Shown in pieces: positions 6,895 to 14,308 of a stretch of DNA of 20,142 nt. Source of the DNA: a virus. The position numbers and the translations under genes were made by a program. Numbering within the stretch: the stretch's first letter is position 1; every line of letters starts with the position of its first letter. The DNA is taken from the IMG/VR virus record IMGVR_UViG_3300009376_000109, positions 1-20,142 of that record; one strand, 5' to 3'. Under the pieces are notes generated by a model. That model had not been told where the DNA came from. It did no database searches and worked only from the letters and a program-made list of their open reading frames with translations.

Positions 6895-7329
6895 TTAAAC
6901 CGTCGCGTTCCAATCAACGTGTGACGGTACCAATTCCAATTCGGCAACCACATTCGAATCGCCTTCGCTTGCGCCACCAACCATTTTTTTGATTTTGCAA
7001 TTTCTCACGATGTCCGCAACCGGTGCGGAACCGTCCGGTGTGTACGACACGACCATGTCGAAATTCGGAATGTTCATCAAATTTTTGCCCGGTGCGGACG
7101 CAATTAATGCGTTGTATTCCGCACGGTCAATTGTGATTGATGCCGTGGTTTCAATTTTTCCGTTGCTTTGTGATACCGGACGACGCCCGGCACCATAGTT
7201 GTTCACAACATCGCCCGTTTCCTCATAAGAAACCGCCGTGATTCCGGCAACCGGAACCCCGAACAACGACACCGTGATGTCCACCCACGCGTATGCAACG
7301 CCGTTCACTAATGGTGTTCTATCTGCCAT
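6895..7329 (-). CDS. Tail tube protein
   Basis: A 144-aa protein directly after the sheath gene (2-base gap), the position of the tube gene in contractile phages (Mu M, P2 FII). The sequence is beta-rich with the usual tube pattern. An N-terminal strand pair (AWVDITVSLFGVPVAGITAVSYEE) is followed by a loop with polar residues (NNYGAGRRPVSQSNGKIETTASITIDRAEYNAL), typical of tube subunits describing polymer contacts. A second sheet follows (FDMVVSYTP...VADIVRNCKIKKMVGGASEGDSNVVAELELV). The tube forms the inner channel through which DNA passes. A strong hairpin terminator follows, consistent with sheath and tube being produced in excess of downstream tail genes. Confidence comes from order, size and fold pattern. 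Confidence 0.8.
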   Translation of the reverse strand: MADRTPLVNGVAYAWVDITVSLFGVPVAGITAVSYEETGDVVNNYGAGRRPVSQSNGKIETTASITIDRAEYNALIASAPGKNLMNIPNFDMVVSYTPDGSAPVADIVRNCKIKKMVGGASEGDSNVVAELELVPSHVDWNATV

Positions 7330-7331
7330 AA

Positions 7332-8519
7332 TTAATTCGCTATTGTTGGAACAAATCCAACGTTGATGATAATTTTTTCCGCTACTCCAACCGGTTGCAA
7401 TTCTAATGCGATGACCAATTGATTGGTTGATACCACATCTTGCGCCGGGTTGATGATTGATTGTCCATTTGACAATTCGCCCTCACTTGTCATTTGCGCC
7501 AATCCTTGGTCGCATAATCCTTTGAATGTTGCGATTGTGTCCAATGTCAATGTCCCATCCGCGTTCACATACAATGGCGATGCAAGTTTTGGCAACACCA
7601 ATTGGCGTGTGCGTCGGATTGCTTTGTCCATTGTTCGGTTTCTCTCGATTGTTGATAAATCGTTCGACGCCGGAACACATGTGTATGACTTAGAATTGTA
7701 CGTCCCCGAATACCCCGTGTAACGCATCATGAAAATATACCCCAAACTTGAAATACTTTCCACTTGTGCAATCGGTGTATTTTTCAACAAATCACCATTG
7801 GCAAATGCCGGTTCGCTAAATTCACCCGATGCTGTCACCATGTTGAATTTTTCAACATACCCAATTGATTCGTGAACGTTCGCGAATGCAACCGCACCCA
7901 ACTTTGCGCCCAAATCCGAAATGGTTTTCATGTCTGTTGTGTATAACGTCGCACCCAATCCATTCCCGGATTGCCCGATTGTCACCGACACGTTTTTCCA
8001 AAGTCCTGACGACCTTAAATCCGGTAACGTTGTAAGGTCTAAACCGAAAATGTCCGGCGCAAAAATCACGTTACATGGCATGTCCTGGTTTTCCAACGTT
8101 GTGCATTGCGATTGAATCGCTGTCACACGTGTTTCCATGTTCACCGCATCCGTTGCCGTGTCGTCCAACCACACACCGAATTGGCGAATTTCACCGTTTG
8201 CGAATTCTTGCATTGTTTTGATTTCAGCGAAATCCGGTGTTGCGCCCGGCTCGTCAAATACTCCAACATACAATTCACCTTTCGGTTGTTTTTCGAAAAA
8301 CTCACGGACGTGGTACCATAACGATGAAAACGCACCATCCATTTCGATTCCTAAATCCTCAATTTGCTCTAAACTGAAAACTTTTTGGATGTTGTCCGGG
8401 TCGAATCCCGTTGGTTTCGATGCGCGGAAAAACACCAAACCGGAAATGTGGTCGTTGTTCAACAACGGCGCACCCAACCCGGATTTGCTCCTATTAAATT
8501 TTATACTATTCAAAGCCAT
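7332..8519 (-). CDS. Contractile tail sheath protein (DUF2586-like)
   Basis: A 395-aa protein starting MALNSIKFNRSKSGLGAPL, TAATG-coupled to the 64-aa gene before it and followed 2 bases later by the tube gene. The N-terminal part has HISGLVFF and LEQIEDLGI, then a Trp/Phe region (SSLWYHVREFFEKQPKGELYVGVFD). The middle has an alpha/beta sheath core (EIRQFGVWLDD, MPCNVIFAPDIFGLD, LGAKLGAVAFANVHESIGYV). The C-terminal part holds ERNRTMDKAIRRTRQLVLPKLASPLYVNADGTL and ends in a final strand set (LQPVGVAEKIIINVGFV), as in sheath proteins where a C-terminal arm inserts in the neighbouring subunit. It contracts to drive the tube through the cell envelope, which makes this a myovirus-type particle. 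The DUF2586 link is from memory. Confidence 0.84.
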   Translation of the reverse strand: MALNSIKFNRSKSGLGAPLLNNDHISGLVFFRASKPTGFDPDNIQKVFSLEQIEDLGIEMDGAFSSLWYHVREFFEKQPKGELYVGVFDEPGATPDFAEIKTMQEFANGEIRQFGVWLDDTATDAVNMETRVTAIQSQCTTLENQDMPCNVIFAPDIFGLDLTTLPDLRSSGLWKNVSVTIGQSGNGLGATLYTTDMKTISDLGAKLGAVAFANVHESIGYVEKFNMVTASGEFSEPAFANGDLLKNTPIAQVESISSLGYIFMMRYTGYSGTYNSKSYTCVPASNDLSTIERNRTMDKAIRRTRQLVLPKLASPLYVNADGTLTLDTIATFKGLCDQGLAQMTSEGELSNGQSIINPAQDVVSTNQLVIALELQPVGVAEKIIINVGFVPTIAN

Positions 8520-8713
8520 TATTTATCGCTTTTTTTGGTTTGCTTTTTCGGTTTCTTTTCCGCTTCAATGGCTTTGTCCATTTCGTCGTTGTCTGTGAAA
8601 CATTTTGTGTTCCCGTTTTCGTCTTTTAAAAACGAACCTTTGCGTTTGTCACCATCGAATTTCAACACCTTGTGTCCACCGATGATTGCGATTTTTTCAA
8701 ATTTCGTTGCCAT
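8519..8713 (-). CDS. Small hypothetical protein between capsid and sheath genes
   Basis: A 64-aa protein (MATKFEKIAIIGGHKVLKFDGDKRKG...) lying just after the post-capsid terminator and overlapping the sheath start as TAATG, so it is probably translated with sheath and tube. Residues 1-45 could form a small beta fold (KIAIIGGHKVLKFDG, GSFLKDENGNTKCF). The last 20 residues are almost all Lys, Glu, Ala, Gln and Asp, ending KKPKKQTKKSDK. Small Lys-rich proteins after the capsid gene occur in several phages as capsid accessory or head-tail joining proteins, but I do not recognise this one. The ATG at 8713 is preceded by TACATTGAAGT, which may act as a promoter-like box with almost no leader. Confidence 0.7.
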   Translation of the reverse strand: MATKFEKIAIIGGHKVLKFDGDKRKGSFLKDENGNTKCFTDNDEMDKAIEAEKKPKKQTKKSDK

Positions 8714-8726
8714 ACTTCAATGTAAT

Positions 8727-8759
8727 AAAAAACCCGGATGAAATGTCATCCATCCGGGT
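8727..8759 (-). terminator. Intrinsic terminator after the major capsid gene
   Basis: On the minus strand a 9-bp perfect stem (ACCCGGATG / CATCCGGGT) with a 10-base loop is followed by six T, then ATTACATTG. It lies 24 bases after the capsid stop. Its stem shares the ACCCGGA / TCCGGGT core with the terminator at 6825-6854. Confidence 0.84.
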
Positions 8760-8783
8760 CAAATTGATTTTATGCGCTTAATG

Positions 8784-9677
8784 TTACGCGTGTGTATCTT
8801 GGATTAATACCGCGACACCCTCGCCATTTGTACGTCCTTTTGAACCACCCGCACGAACCATTCCGTTCACAATTGAACCTAAATATTCCGGGTCGTCAAA
8901 ACGTCCGTATGTTTTCGCGTTGCCCTCACTACGTCTCACAAAACCTTTGTGCCACGCGATGATTGCGTCACGGTCGGTTGTCGCACTTGCAGTCCCCGAT
9001 GCAATCACGTTGAACGTGTTGTCGTATCTTACGGACTTTGAACGTTTGTAAACTTTGAAACCTAAAATTTCACCAACAACGCCATCCACAATCGGTGTTC
9101 CTTTTTGAAAATCCGTTGAAATGAATTCCGGTAATTTTAACAAATCCGCGTACATGTTCGCACTTGCTAATAGGAAACGACCGTCCGCTGGTACGTCGTC
9201 CGCGTCCATTTGCGTCATCAACGCCAAAATGTCCTCATAAGTCACCGCTTTTTTAGCACCACCACCGGCAACACTTGACGGTCTTGATGCACCCGTTGTT
9301 TTCAACGATGATGAACCATCCGCCGGGCACCATGATGTCGCGATGTATTCCGCAATTGTAGTGTTCAACGATGCGATGTGGTCGCCCATGATATCCATTC
9401 TTTTCGAATAGTTTATCACGGCTTCGTTTGCGTCCTCAACGTAAATTGGGTCGGTGTTGAATTTATGCACCGGATACGTCAACACGTCATCAACACGGTT
9501 TGACGGTGTTAATGGAACCGATGCATTCATCGTTACCGCCGGTTTTGAACCACTTTGTGGAACCTCAACCGAACCACCGTTCGCCGAATCCAATTTTGAT
9601 TGCTTATAAAACTCATTCGCCGGGAATAAGTTTTTTTGTAAGTCTTTGCTAAATACTTTCAATATTTGTTCTGCCAT
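8784..9677 (-). CDS. Major capsid protein, HK97-fold type
   Basis: A 297-aa protein from the ATG at 9677 (MAEQILKVFSKDLQKNLFP); a GTG directly before it is a less likely start. It follows the protease-scaffold gene by 11 bases and is followed by a strong terminator, as expected for an abundant coat protein. The sequence fits a short HK97-like coat. An N-terminal helix is followed by an E-loop-like beta region (GSVEVPQSGSKPAVTMNAS...NRVDDVLTYPVHKF) and a spine helix (NYSKRMDIMGDHIASLNTTIAEYIATSW). A P-domain region follows (VTYEDILALMTQMDADDVPADGRFLLASANMYADLLK), then an A-domain strand set (GVVGEILGFKVYKRSKSV...AIIAWHKGFV). The Ser/Thr/Gly-rich insertion (SSSLKTTGASRPSSVAGGG) may be an exposed loop. 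The identity is well supported by order and fold pattern. Confidence 0.85.
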   Translation of the reverse strand: MAEQILKVFSKDLQKNLFPANEFYKQSKLDSANGGSVEVPQSGSKPAVTMNASVPLTPSNRVDDVLTYPVHKFNTDPIYVEDANEAVINYSKRMDIMGDHIASLNTTIAEYIATSWCPADGSSSLKTTGASRPSSVAGGGAKKAVTYEDILALMTQMDADDVPADGRFLLASANMYADLLKLPEFISTDFQKGTPIVDGVVGEILGFKVYKRSKSVRYDNTFNVIASGTASATTDRDAIIAWHKGFVRRSEGNAKTYGRFDDPEYLGSIVNGMVRAGGSKGRTNGEGVAVLIQDTHA

Positions 9678-9688
9678 CACTTATGATT

Positions 9689-10825
9689 TTATGCGTAATG
9701 CTCGTTGAATAATTTGGTGAATTTGGCGTTGTTTTCGACTCTCATTTTTTCAAGTCCCGCCGGGTCATTTTGTGACCATTGTTCAAAATTCCACGACGCG
9801 TTTTCCACGTTGTCGATTTTGTTTTCCGTTGAAACGATTTCCGGTGCTTTTGCATTTGCCGGTTTTGATGGAATCGTTGCCAATAGGTTTTCCAATTGGT
9901 CAATTTCCATTGCTTTCCAAACGTCCGCGTTGTCCGCTTCAATTTTGCCCGCATCAATTGCATTCGCAATGATTTGTTCAACCTTTGCCGTTTTCATCGC
10001 TTGGTTTTCACCTTGCAATTTCTCAACAGCTTTGTTTGCGTTCTCAACCTCTTGGATTAATCCCGCATTTTTTGATTCCAAATCCGCAACGCTTGTTTGC
10101 AAATTTTGGATTGCTTCAATTGTTGACGACTCATTCGCGTCCGCCGACAATTTCAACAACTCATTAATCTGTGACATTTTGCCATTTTTTTGAATTGTCC
10201 CGGAAACCGCCGGGTCGGGTGTATTTTCAAACGCATTGACCACGTCCATGATGTCGTGTGCGTTCATTGTCTTGTCAAATTCCGGAACACGTCCGGTTGT
10301 TGGGATGATTTCGTCAAACAACCCGTTTTCCTTTGCCGTCACGGCGTCAAAAAACGTTTCGCCATCCAATATGCCATCCACACCATTTTCGTCCAACACG
10401 GTGTTTTCCACGAACACCGTTTTGATTTGGTTGTACACTTGCATCAATACACCCGCGCCAACCTTTGCGCCCTTTTCCGGACGTGGTGAATGCGCATGGA
10501 ACAATGCGTTGGATTTGATGGAACGTTTGTTGCCTGCTTGCGAAATCACGCCCGCCATTGATGCGGACACGCCAACCACTTGTGTTTCCGTGTTCATTGG
10601 TGAACCGGCAATGGTTGAAAAGATTTCCCACCCTTGGAACGTGTTTCCACCGGTTGAATTAATGGTCACCAACAAATCCGTGACACCCGCATCCACCAAT
10701 GCGTCATGTTCTTTTGTGAACATATCGCCGGTGATACCCTTTGCCGGGTCGGATGAAATGGGACGGTTCAACCGCATGATGGCGCGGTTTCCGTTGTTTT
10801 CAATCTGTGACAACTCGAATTTCAT
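9689..10825 (-). CDS. ClpP-like prohead protease fused to scaffold-like domain
   Basis: A 378-aa protein in two parts. Residues 1-180 are an S14/S49-type (ClpP-fold) protease. VTINSTGGNTFQGWEIFSTI is the oxyanion-side Gly-Gly loop, GVSASMAG carries the likely nucleophile Ser89, and LFHAHSP the likely His110. DGETFFDAVTAKENGLFDEII matches the region that carries the third residue. Residues about 217-378 are helical and charged (LADLESKNAGLIQEVENANKAVEKL-like heptads) and end near the capsid gene, as a scaffold would. Such fusions (lambda C/Nu3, Mu I/Z) cut the scaffold during head maturation. An in-frame ATG at codon 217 (GKMSQINELL, base 10177) behind an A-rich stretch could give free scaffold. 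The start at 10825 is preceded by CGTATATTGTGAAAT. Confidence 0.84.
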   Translation of the reverse strand: MKFELSQIENNGNRAIMRLNRPISSDPAKGITGDMFTKEHDALVDAGVTDLLVTINSTGGNTFQGWEIFSTIAGSPMNTETQVVGVSASMAGVISQAGNKRSIKSNALFHAHSPRPEKGAKVGAGVLMQVYNQIKTVFVENTVLDENGVDGILDGETFFDAVTAKENGLFDEIIPTTGRVPEFDKTMNAHDIMDVVNAFENTPDPAVSGTIQKNGKMSQINELLKLSADANESSTIEAIQNLQTSVADLESKNAGLIQEVENANKAVEKLQGENQAMKTAKVEQIIANAIDAGKIEADNADVWKAMEIDQLENLLATIPSKPANAKAPEIVSTENKIDNVENASWNFEQWSQNDPAGLEKMRVENNAKFTKLFNEHYA

Positions 10826-10830
10826 ATTTC

Positions 10831-10840
10831 ACAATATACG
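10831..10840 (-). promoter_or_regulatory. CGTATATT element before the protease gene
   Basis: The 53-base gap between the fibre stop and the protease ATG starts with an A-rich stretch and ends, on the minus strand, with CCGTATATTGTGAAAT before the ATG. TATATTG sits 6 bases from the start codon, the same spacing as before the gp25-like gene. It could be a -7 box giving a leaderless message for protease and capsid. Confidence 0.4.
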
Positions 10841-10878
10841 GTTTTGATACAATCGCCACCGTGTTTTTTTATTTTTTT

Positions 10879-11895
10879 TTATCCTTTAGGAAAAGTAATG
10901 CCATCAAACAACAAAATCATGTCGGAACCACCTTTGTTGTTTGACTTTGCCCAAATTTGCCCGTTCGTTTTCAATTGCACATATCCCAATTCGTCATTGT
11001 CCGTGTACATGCACGGGATGTTTTGTTCAAACTGTGGATGCGAACCGGATGGCAACAAACCAATCAATTGCAATTCGGTATTGGACACGCGATAAGAAAC
11101 ATTGCCACGCAAACGAATTGTTTTGTTAATTTTTTCCTCTCTTGCGTATGCGGAACCACCTTCAAAAGTGTAGCCAATCCCGTCATCAAAAATGACTTGT
11201 GACCATGACGTCACACCGATTTCATCTTCTTGGACGGATGTGTTCGCCAATCTTGACACATTGTCCATGTTCGTGATGTCCAACGTGCAATGTGGATGGT
11301 ATGCCCAATAGTGAACCGAATTTGGGTTGTCAACATCACCGTTCACCGCCAATGATTTTTCATACTGCGGATGTAAAGAAACGCACCCCTTTCCGGTCAC
11401 ATTTGAATTTTCAGTCCAACCACTTGCGGTCAAATCAATATGGTGTAATTCCACATCATGTGTGATAAACATTTCTTTTGAATTTCCATCCCTAAAAACT
11501 CTCGTTTCCTTGGATTCATTCCCGACAATGACCGCAACCGCCGTTTTGTATTCCGACGACATTGATTTCACTTGGATGTTTCCGCCCGGATAATAACACA
11601 CTTTACCATCAATTAATGCGGTGAACTCTGACACATCGAACGTCGCGAACTGTGAACCATCATCTTGGTAATTCGAATAAACCGGTGGTGTAAGAAACGC
11701 ACCCGAACCCGACCATTGCGTCACCCCTTGTACGCCACCACTTGAAAAACGAAAACCGTTTCCGTTGTCAATATTCCATTGCAAAAATGGAATCGTCAAC
11801 GCCATTGCGTTTTGTTCTACATTAACTAAATCGCCAATGTAAACCGGCGCACCACCCGGTTGTGGTGGATTTGAAAGTGTCTTTTTTAAATTCAT
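10879..11895 (-). CDS. Probable tail fibre / receptor-binding protein
   Basis: I set the start at the ATG at 11895 (MNLKKTLSNPPQPGG, 338 aa), 13 bases after the upstream stop; the frame could be extended to 11967 but only inside the preceding gene. The protein is beta-rich with many aromatic, Gly, Ser and Asn residues. The last 80 residues (RLRGNVSYRV...LIGLLPSGSHPQFEQNIPC...GYVQLKTNGQIWAKSN...ILLFDGITF) match a C-terminal beta-sandwich pattern I know from phage fibres and receptor-binding proteins: strand, LP.G.xP turn, then strands with NGQI and a closing LDGI-like strand. It follows the J-like and I-like genes, the P2 order J-I-H (fibre), which supports a fibre role. A Cys pair or metal site is possible but not clear. 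No chaperone gene is visible. Confidence 0.58.
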   Translation of the reverse strand: MNLKKTLSNPPQPGGAPVYIGDLVNVEQNAMALTIPFLQWNIDNGNGFRFSSGGVQGVTQWSGSGAFLTPPVYSNYQDDGSQFATFDVSEFTALIDGKVCYYPGGNIQVKSMSSEYKTAVAVIVGNESKETRVFRDGNSKEMFITHDVELHHIDLTASGWTENSNVTGKGCVSLHPQYEKSLAVNGDVDNPNSVHYWAYHPHCTLDITNMDNVSRLANTSVQEDEIGVTSWSQVIFDDGIGYTFEGGSAYAREEKINKTIRLRGNVSYRVSNTELQLIGLLPSGSHPQFEQNIPCMYTDNDELGYVQLKTNGQIWAKSNNKGGSDMILLFDGITFPKG

Positions 11896-11898
11896 AAT

Positions 11899-11908
11899 GC
11901 AATATATA
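11899..11908 (-). promoter_or_regulatory. TATATTG element before the probable fibre gene
   Basis: The whole 13-base gap on the minus strand is TATATATTGCATT directly before the ATG at 11895. TATATTG lies 4 bases from the start codon, like the elements at 1961-1970 and 10831-10840, although the CG before TATATT is replaced by TA. Confidence 0.25.
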
Positions 11909-12979
11909 CTAATATTCGACAATAGTGTATTTAGTCCCCGCCACACGGTATAAATCAATTGTGGCACGGACTTTTGGTTCCGGTGTTTCCGGGTTGTTCA
12001 TCACCTCAGTTGGAATCCAAACCGTGAACCCGGCTATGTTTTCCAACACGGCGCGGTCATCCAAAAACAATGGTGCGTTTTCGGGTTGTACCTCGTCACC
12101 GTCCGCATAACGACGAACGGTCAATGGAATGTAGTTTGGATTGGCAACCGGTGATGTCACAATGATGTCCGGGTTGCTAGTTTCAAACGATTCGTTGGTG
12201 CCATCAATATCCAATTGAATCATGGTATTGTATGACCACCCCGCGCCACTATAACCGGAACAACCAACACCAATTGGTGCCACCAACGAATCAACATCAA
12301 TCGTTTGATTTGCCAACGTATGCACCACCGTTCCATTCACGGTGACATCACCGTTTTTGATGGAAAAATCAATCACACCGGATGGTAAATCAACATCAAC
12401 CGTAATTCCGTTTGAATCATCTTTGCCGGAAATATACAACACACCATTTGTTGGTGAATCTTGCCAACTAAGCATCACCACCCCGGAAATTGAGTTGTTG
12501 AACGCACCAAACGTCATGATTTGTTCGCCATCACCACGTGACGTGTTTTTGAATATCACATTGAAATCAATATCCATTGTTGTTGCCCAACTAAAAGCAC
12601 GAAAACAAAACGCACTCGTTTGATTCCCGGCATCGTGCGCAATCACTCGCATTTGTTTTCCCAAATACGTGGTTTCCCAATATTGTTCCGCCTCGGTGTG
12701 AAAATACACGTTTTCAAAGTCCAACACGTTGTTTTCGATTGTGATTTTACGCACCCCGTCCGGGTTCAAATCGTCGTTCAACGCTTTTTCAAACGCAATG
12801 CGTTGTGCCGAACGGCGCGCTTTCTCTTTGACATCTGAAAACCACACATCGAACAACGCCGTGTTCAACACTTGGATTGAATCAATACACGCGACCAAAA
12901 ACGCCACGTGTTTTGTCACTCGTTTTTTGACCGGCAACAAACGGTTGACCATCAAAGAAAAGTCAATATTATATATCAT
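11909..12979 (-). CDS. Baseplate periphery protein (P2 gpI-like N-terminus) with lectin-like insert
   Basis: A 356-aa protein overlapping the end of the J-like gene by 11 bases. Residues 1-100 (MVNRLLPVKKRVTKHVAFLVACIDSIQVLNTALFDVW...) are helical and sit where P2 gpI/Mu gp48 is found, bridging baseplate and fibre. Residues about 120-265 look like a concanavalin-A/laminin-G sandwich (TTMDIDFNVIFKN, EQIMTFGAF, VLYISGK, GVIDFSIKNGDVTVNGT, SYNTMIQLDIDG). The C-terminal 75 residues contain RAVLENIAGFTVWIPTE and RATIDLYRVAGTKYTIVEY. The lectin-like region would fit binding of surface glycans or fibre docking. The assignment as gpI-like is by synteny with J and by length of the N-terminal domain; the lectin call is by pattern only. 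Confidence 0.55.
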   Translation of the reverse strand: MIYNIDFSLMVNRLLPVKKRVTKHVAFLVACIDSIQVLNTALFDVWFSDVKEKARRSAQRIAFEKALNDDLNPDGVRKITIENNVLDFENVYFHTEAEQYWETTYLGKQMRVIAHDAGNQTSAFCFRAFSWATTMDIDFNVIFKNTSRGDGEQIMTFGAFNNSISGVVMLSWQDSPTNGVLYISGKDDSNGITVDVDLPSGVIDFSIKNGDVTVNGTVVHTLANQTIDVDSLVAPIGVGCSGYSGAGWSYNTMIQLDIDGTNESFETSNPDIIVTSPVANPNYIPLTVRRYADGDEVQPENAPLFLDDRAVLENIAGFTVWIPTEVMNNPETPEPKVRATIDLYRVAGTKYTIVEY

Positions 12980-13802
12980 TGTTCGGTGTTAGTGTGATAT
13001 TTGAAACCACGTCGTCAAATGTTAAATACCCGGCGTTTGATGTGTATGTGCGCCCGGTGATTAATTGGAACGGTTGCCCGAAATATTGTGCGCGCATTTC
13101 CATTCCTTGCGAATCCAAACCAATCACGCCATCCACTTTTTGGATTGTGTCAACCACGTGTTCGCGAACAACCACACCATCGAATTGGTTGATTGATAAG
13201 TCCGACAAATAAGTTTTCATAGCATCAACAATGTTTTGTTTTACTACATCACCAACGAATTGCGCATCATAAACAACATTGACATCCAACACAAACACAT
13301 CCGGTTCGAATGACTCAGCACGCAAAATGATTCCGGCGAACCCTATTTCATCCAAATAACTTCTAAGTGCGGACAATTGTTGTGTGTCTAATGGTTGCAA
13401 TGAATCCGCGTCACCGGTTGCCGTTTTCACCACCACTTGCGTTTCGGTTTCCACCACGGAACAACGTGTCACCACGCGCAATGATTCGTCGATGGTGTTA
13501 TATTTTACACTACCATCCGGTTGAACACTCACGATTTGTGGGTTGTCCGCATCATATTGAAATTCCAAACAACGACGTTGCAACCATTGCGGTGTTCCCG
13601 GCACCGCATCACGTGCGATGTTTTCCATTTCGATGATTCCGATGTCCAAAAACGATTCATGGATGTGGATTGCCGTGGCGAAAATGAACGTCCACAAACG
13701 CCAAATCGCCGTTGCGGATGGTGAATTCAACCCCGCCAATTCCGGTGTGGATTGAATTTTTTGTGTCATTTCCTCTTGAATGACTGAGATTTCGCGTGCC
13801 AT
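12969..13802 (-). CDS. Baseplate J-like wedge protein
   Basis: A 277-aa protein beginning MAREISVIQEEMTQKIQS, 2 bases after the previous stop. Baseplate J/gp47 features seen in order: an N-terminal helical bundle (LAGLNSPSATAIWRLWTFIFATAIHIHESFLDI), then VPGTPQWLQRRCLEFQYDAD, and a beta domain with the typical QLSALRSYLDEIGFAGIILRAESFEPDVFVLDVNVVYD. The latter resembles the gpJ segment ...vk.yl....piG.......p.....vsv.v.... Near the C-terminus is a helix-strand-helix (IVDAMKTYLSDLSINQFDGVVVREHVVDTIQKVDGVIG) equal to the J C-terminal wedge-tip domain. J proteins form the wedge ring around the hub and signal contraction. The next gene is I-like. Its separation from the rest of the baseplate cluster is unusual. 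Confidence 0.72.
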   Translation of the reverse strand: MAREISVIQEEMTQKIQSTPELAGLNSPSATAIWRLWTFIFATAIHIHESFLDIGIIEMENIARDAVPGTPQWLQRRCLEFQYDADNPQIVSVQPDGSVKYNTIDESLRVVTRCSVVETETQVVVKTATGDADSLQPLDTQQLSALRSYLDEIGFAGIILRAESFEPDVFVLDVNVVYDAQFVGDVVKQNIVDAMKTYLSDLSINQFDGVVVREHVVDTIQKVDGVIGLDSQGMEMRAQYFGQPFQLITGRTYTSNAGYLTFDDVVSNITLTPNNDI

Positions 13803-13804
13803 AT

Positions 13805-14305
13805 TTATTTGATTATTTTGTCAACGTATTTTGAACTGATGTTTGCATGGTCAACCATGTGCGGTGTGGTTTCATTGTCGATGAACTTTTCATCCGCAAT
13901 GATATTTGTTTTGAAATCCATTTCGAACACATACACGTTTTCGAATAGTTCATCCGCCGTTTCGGCGATTCTGAAAAACGATGATGCCATGGATGGTTGC
14001 CATTTGTGAAAAACTTTGTAAACCTCGGTTTTGAAATCGAATGCATCAAACACCTTTTCCGGTGTCAACACTCGAAATCCGATGTTCAAACGGACGGTGA
14101 AATCATCCGTGCGTTGTAAACCACCACCGTTTTGTTGGTATGTGATACCCTCGGGAAATGACACAAAGATTGCCGGCAACATCACGCCGTGCGTGTCACC
14201 ATTGGCGATGCGTTCAAAAGTGTTGTTGAAAATCCCAACGGTTTTGACGTCCGGCAACTTTGCGCGGATTCGGTCATGTATTTGTTCAATCAAATGTCTT
14301 GTCAT
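13805..14305 (-). CDS. Probable tail terminator / head-tail joining protein (Mu gp37-like)
   Basis: A 166-aa protein (MTRHLIEQIHDRIRAKLPDVKTVGIFN) between the gpG-like and J-like genes. The pattern resembles tail-terminator folds: an N-terminal helix, then PAIFVSFPEGI, then DDFTVRLNIGFRVL, a helix (FDAFDFKTEVYKVFHKW), and a final strand (NVYVFEMDFKTNII). In Mu, gp37 follows gp36 and comes just before the sheath; here it follows gpG and the sheath is far away. Terminator proteins cap the tail tube and join it to the head. I do not recognise a specific family with certainty, so this is inference from fold pattern, size and position. No cleavage or enzyme motif is seen. Confidence 0.5.
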   Translation of the reverse strand: MTRHLIEQIHDRIRAKLPDVKTVGIFNNTFERIANGDTHGVMLPAIFVSFPEGITYQQNGGGLQRTDDFTVRLNIGFRVLTPEKVFDAFDFKTEVYKVFHKWQPSMASSFFRIAETADELFENVYVFEMDFKTNIIADEKFIDNETTPHMVDHANISSKYVDKIIK

Positions 14306-14308
14306 GTC

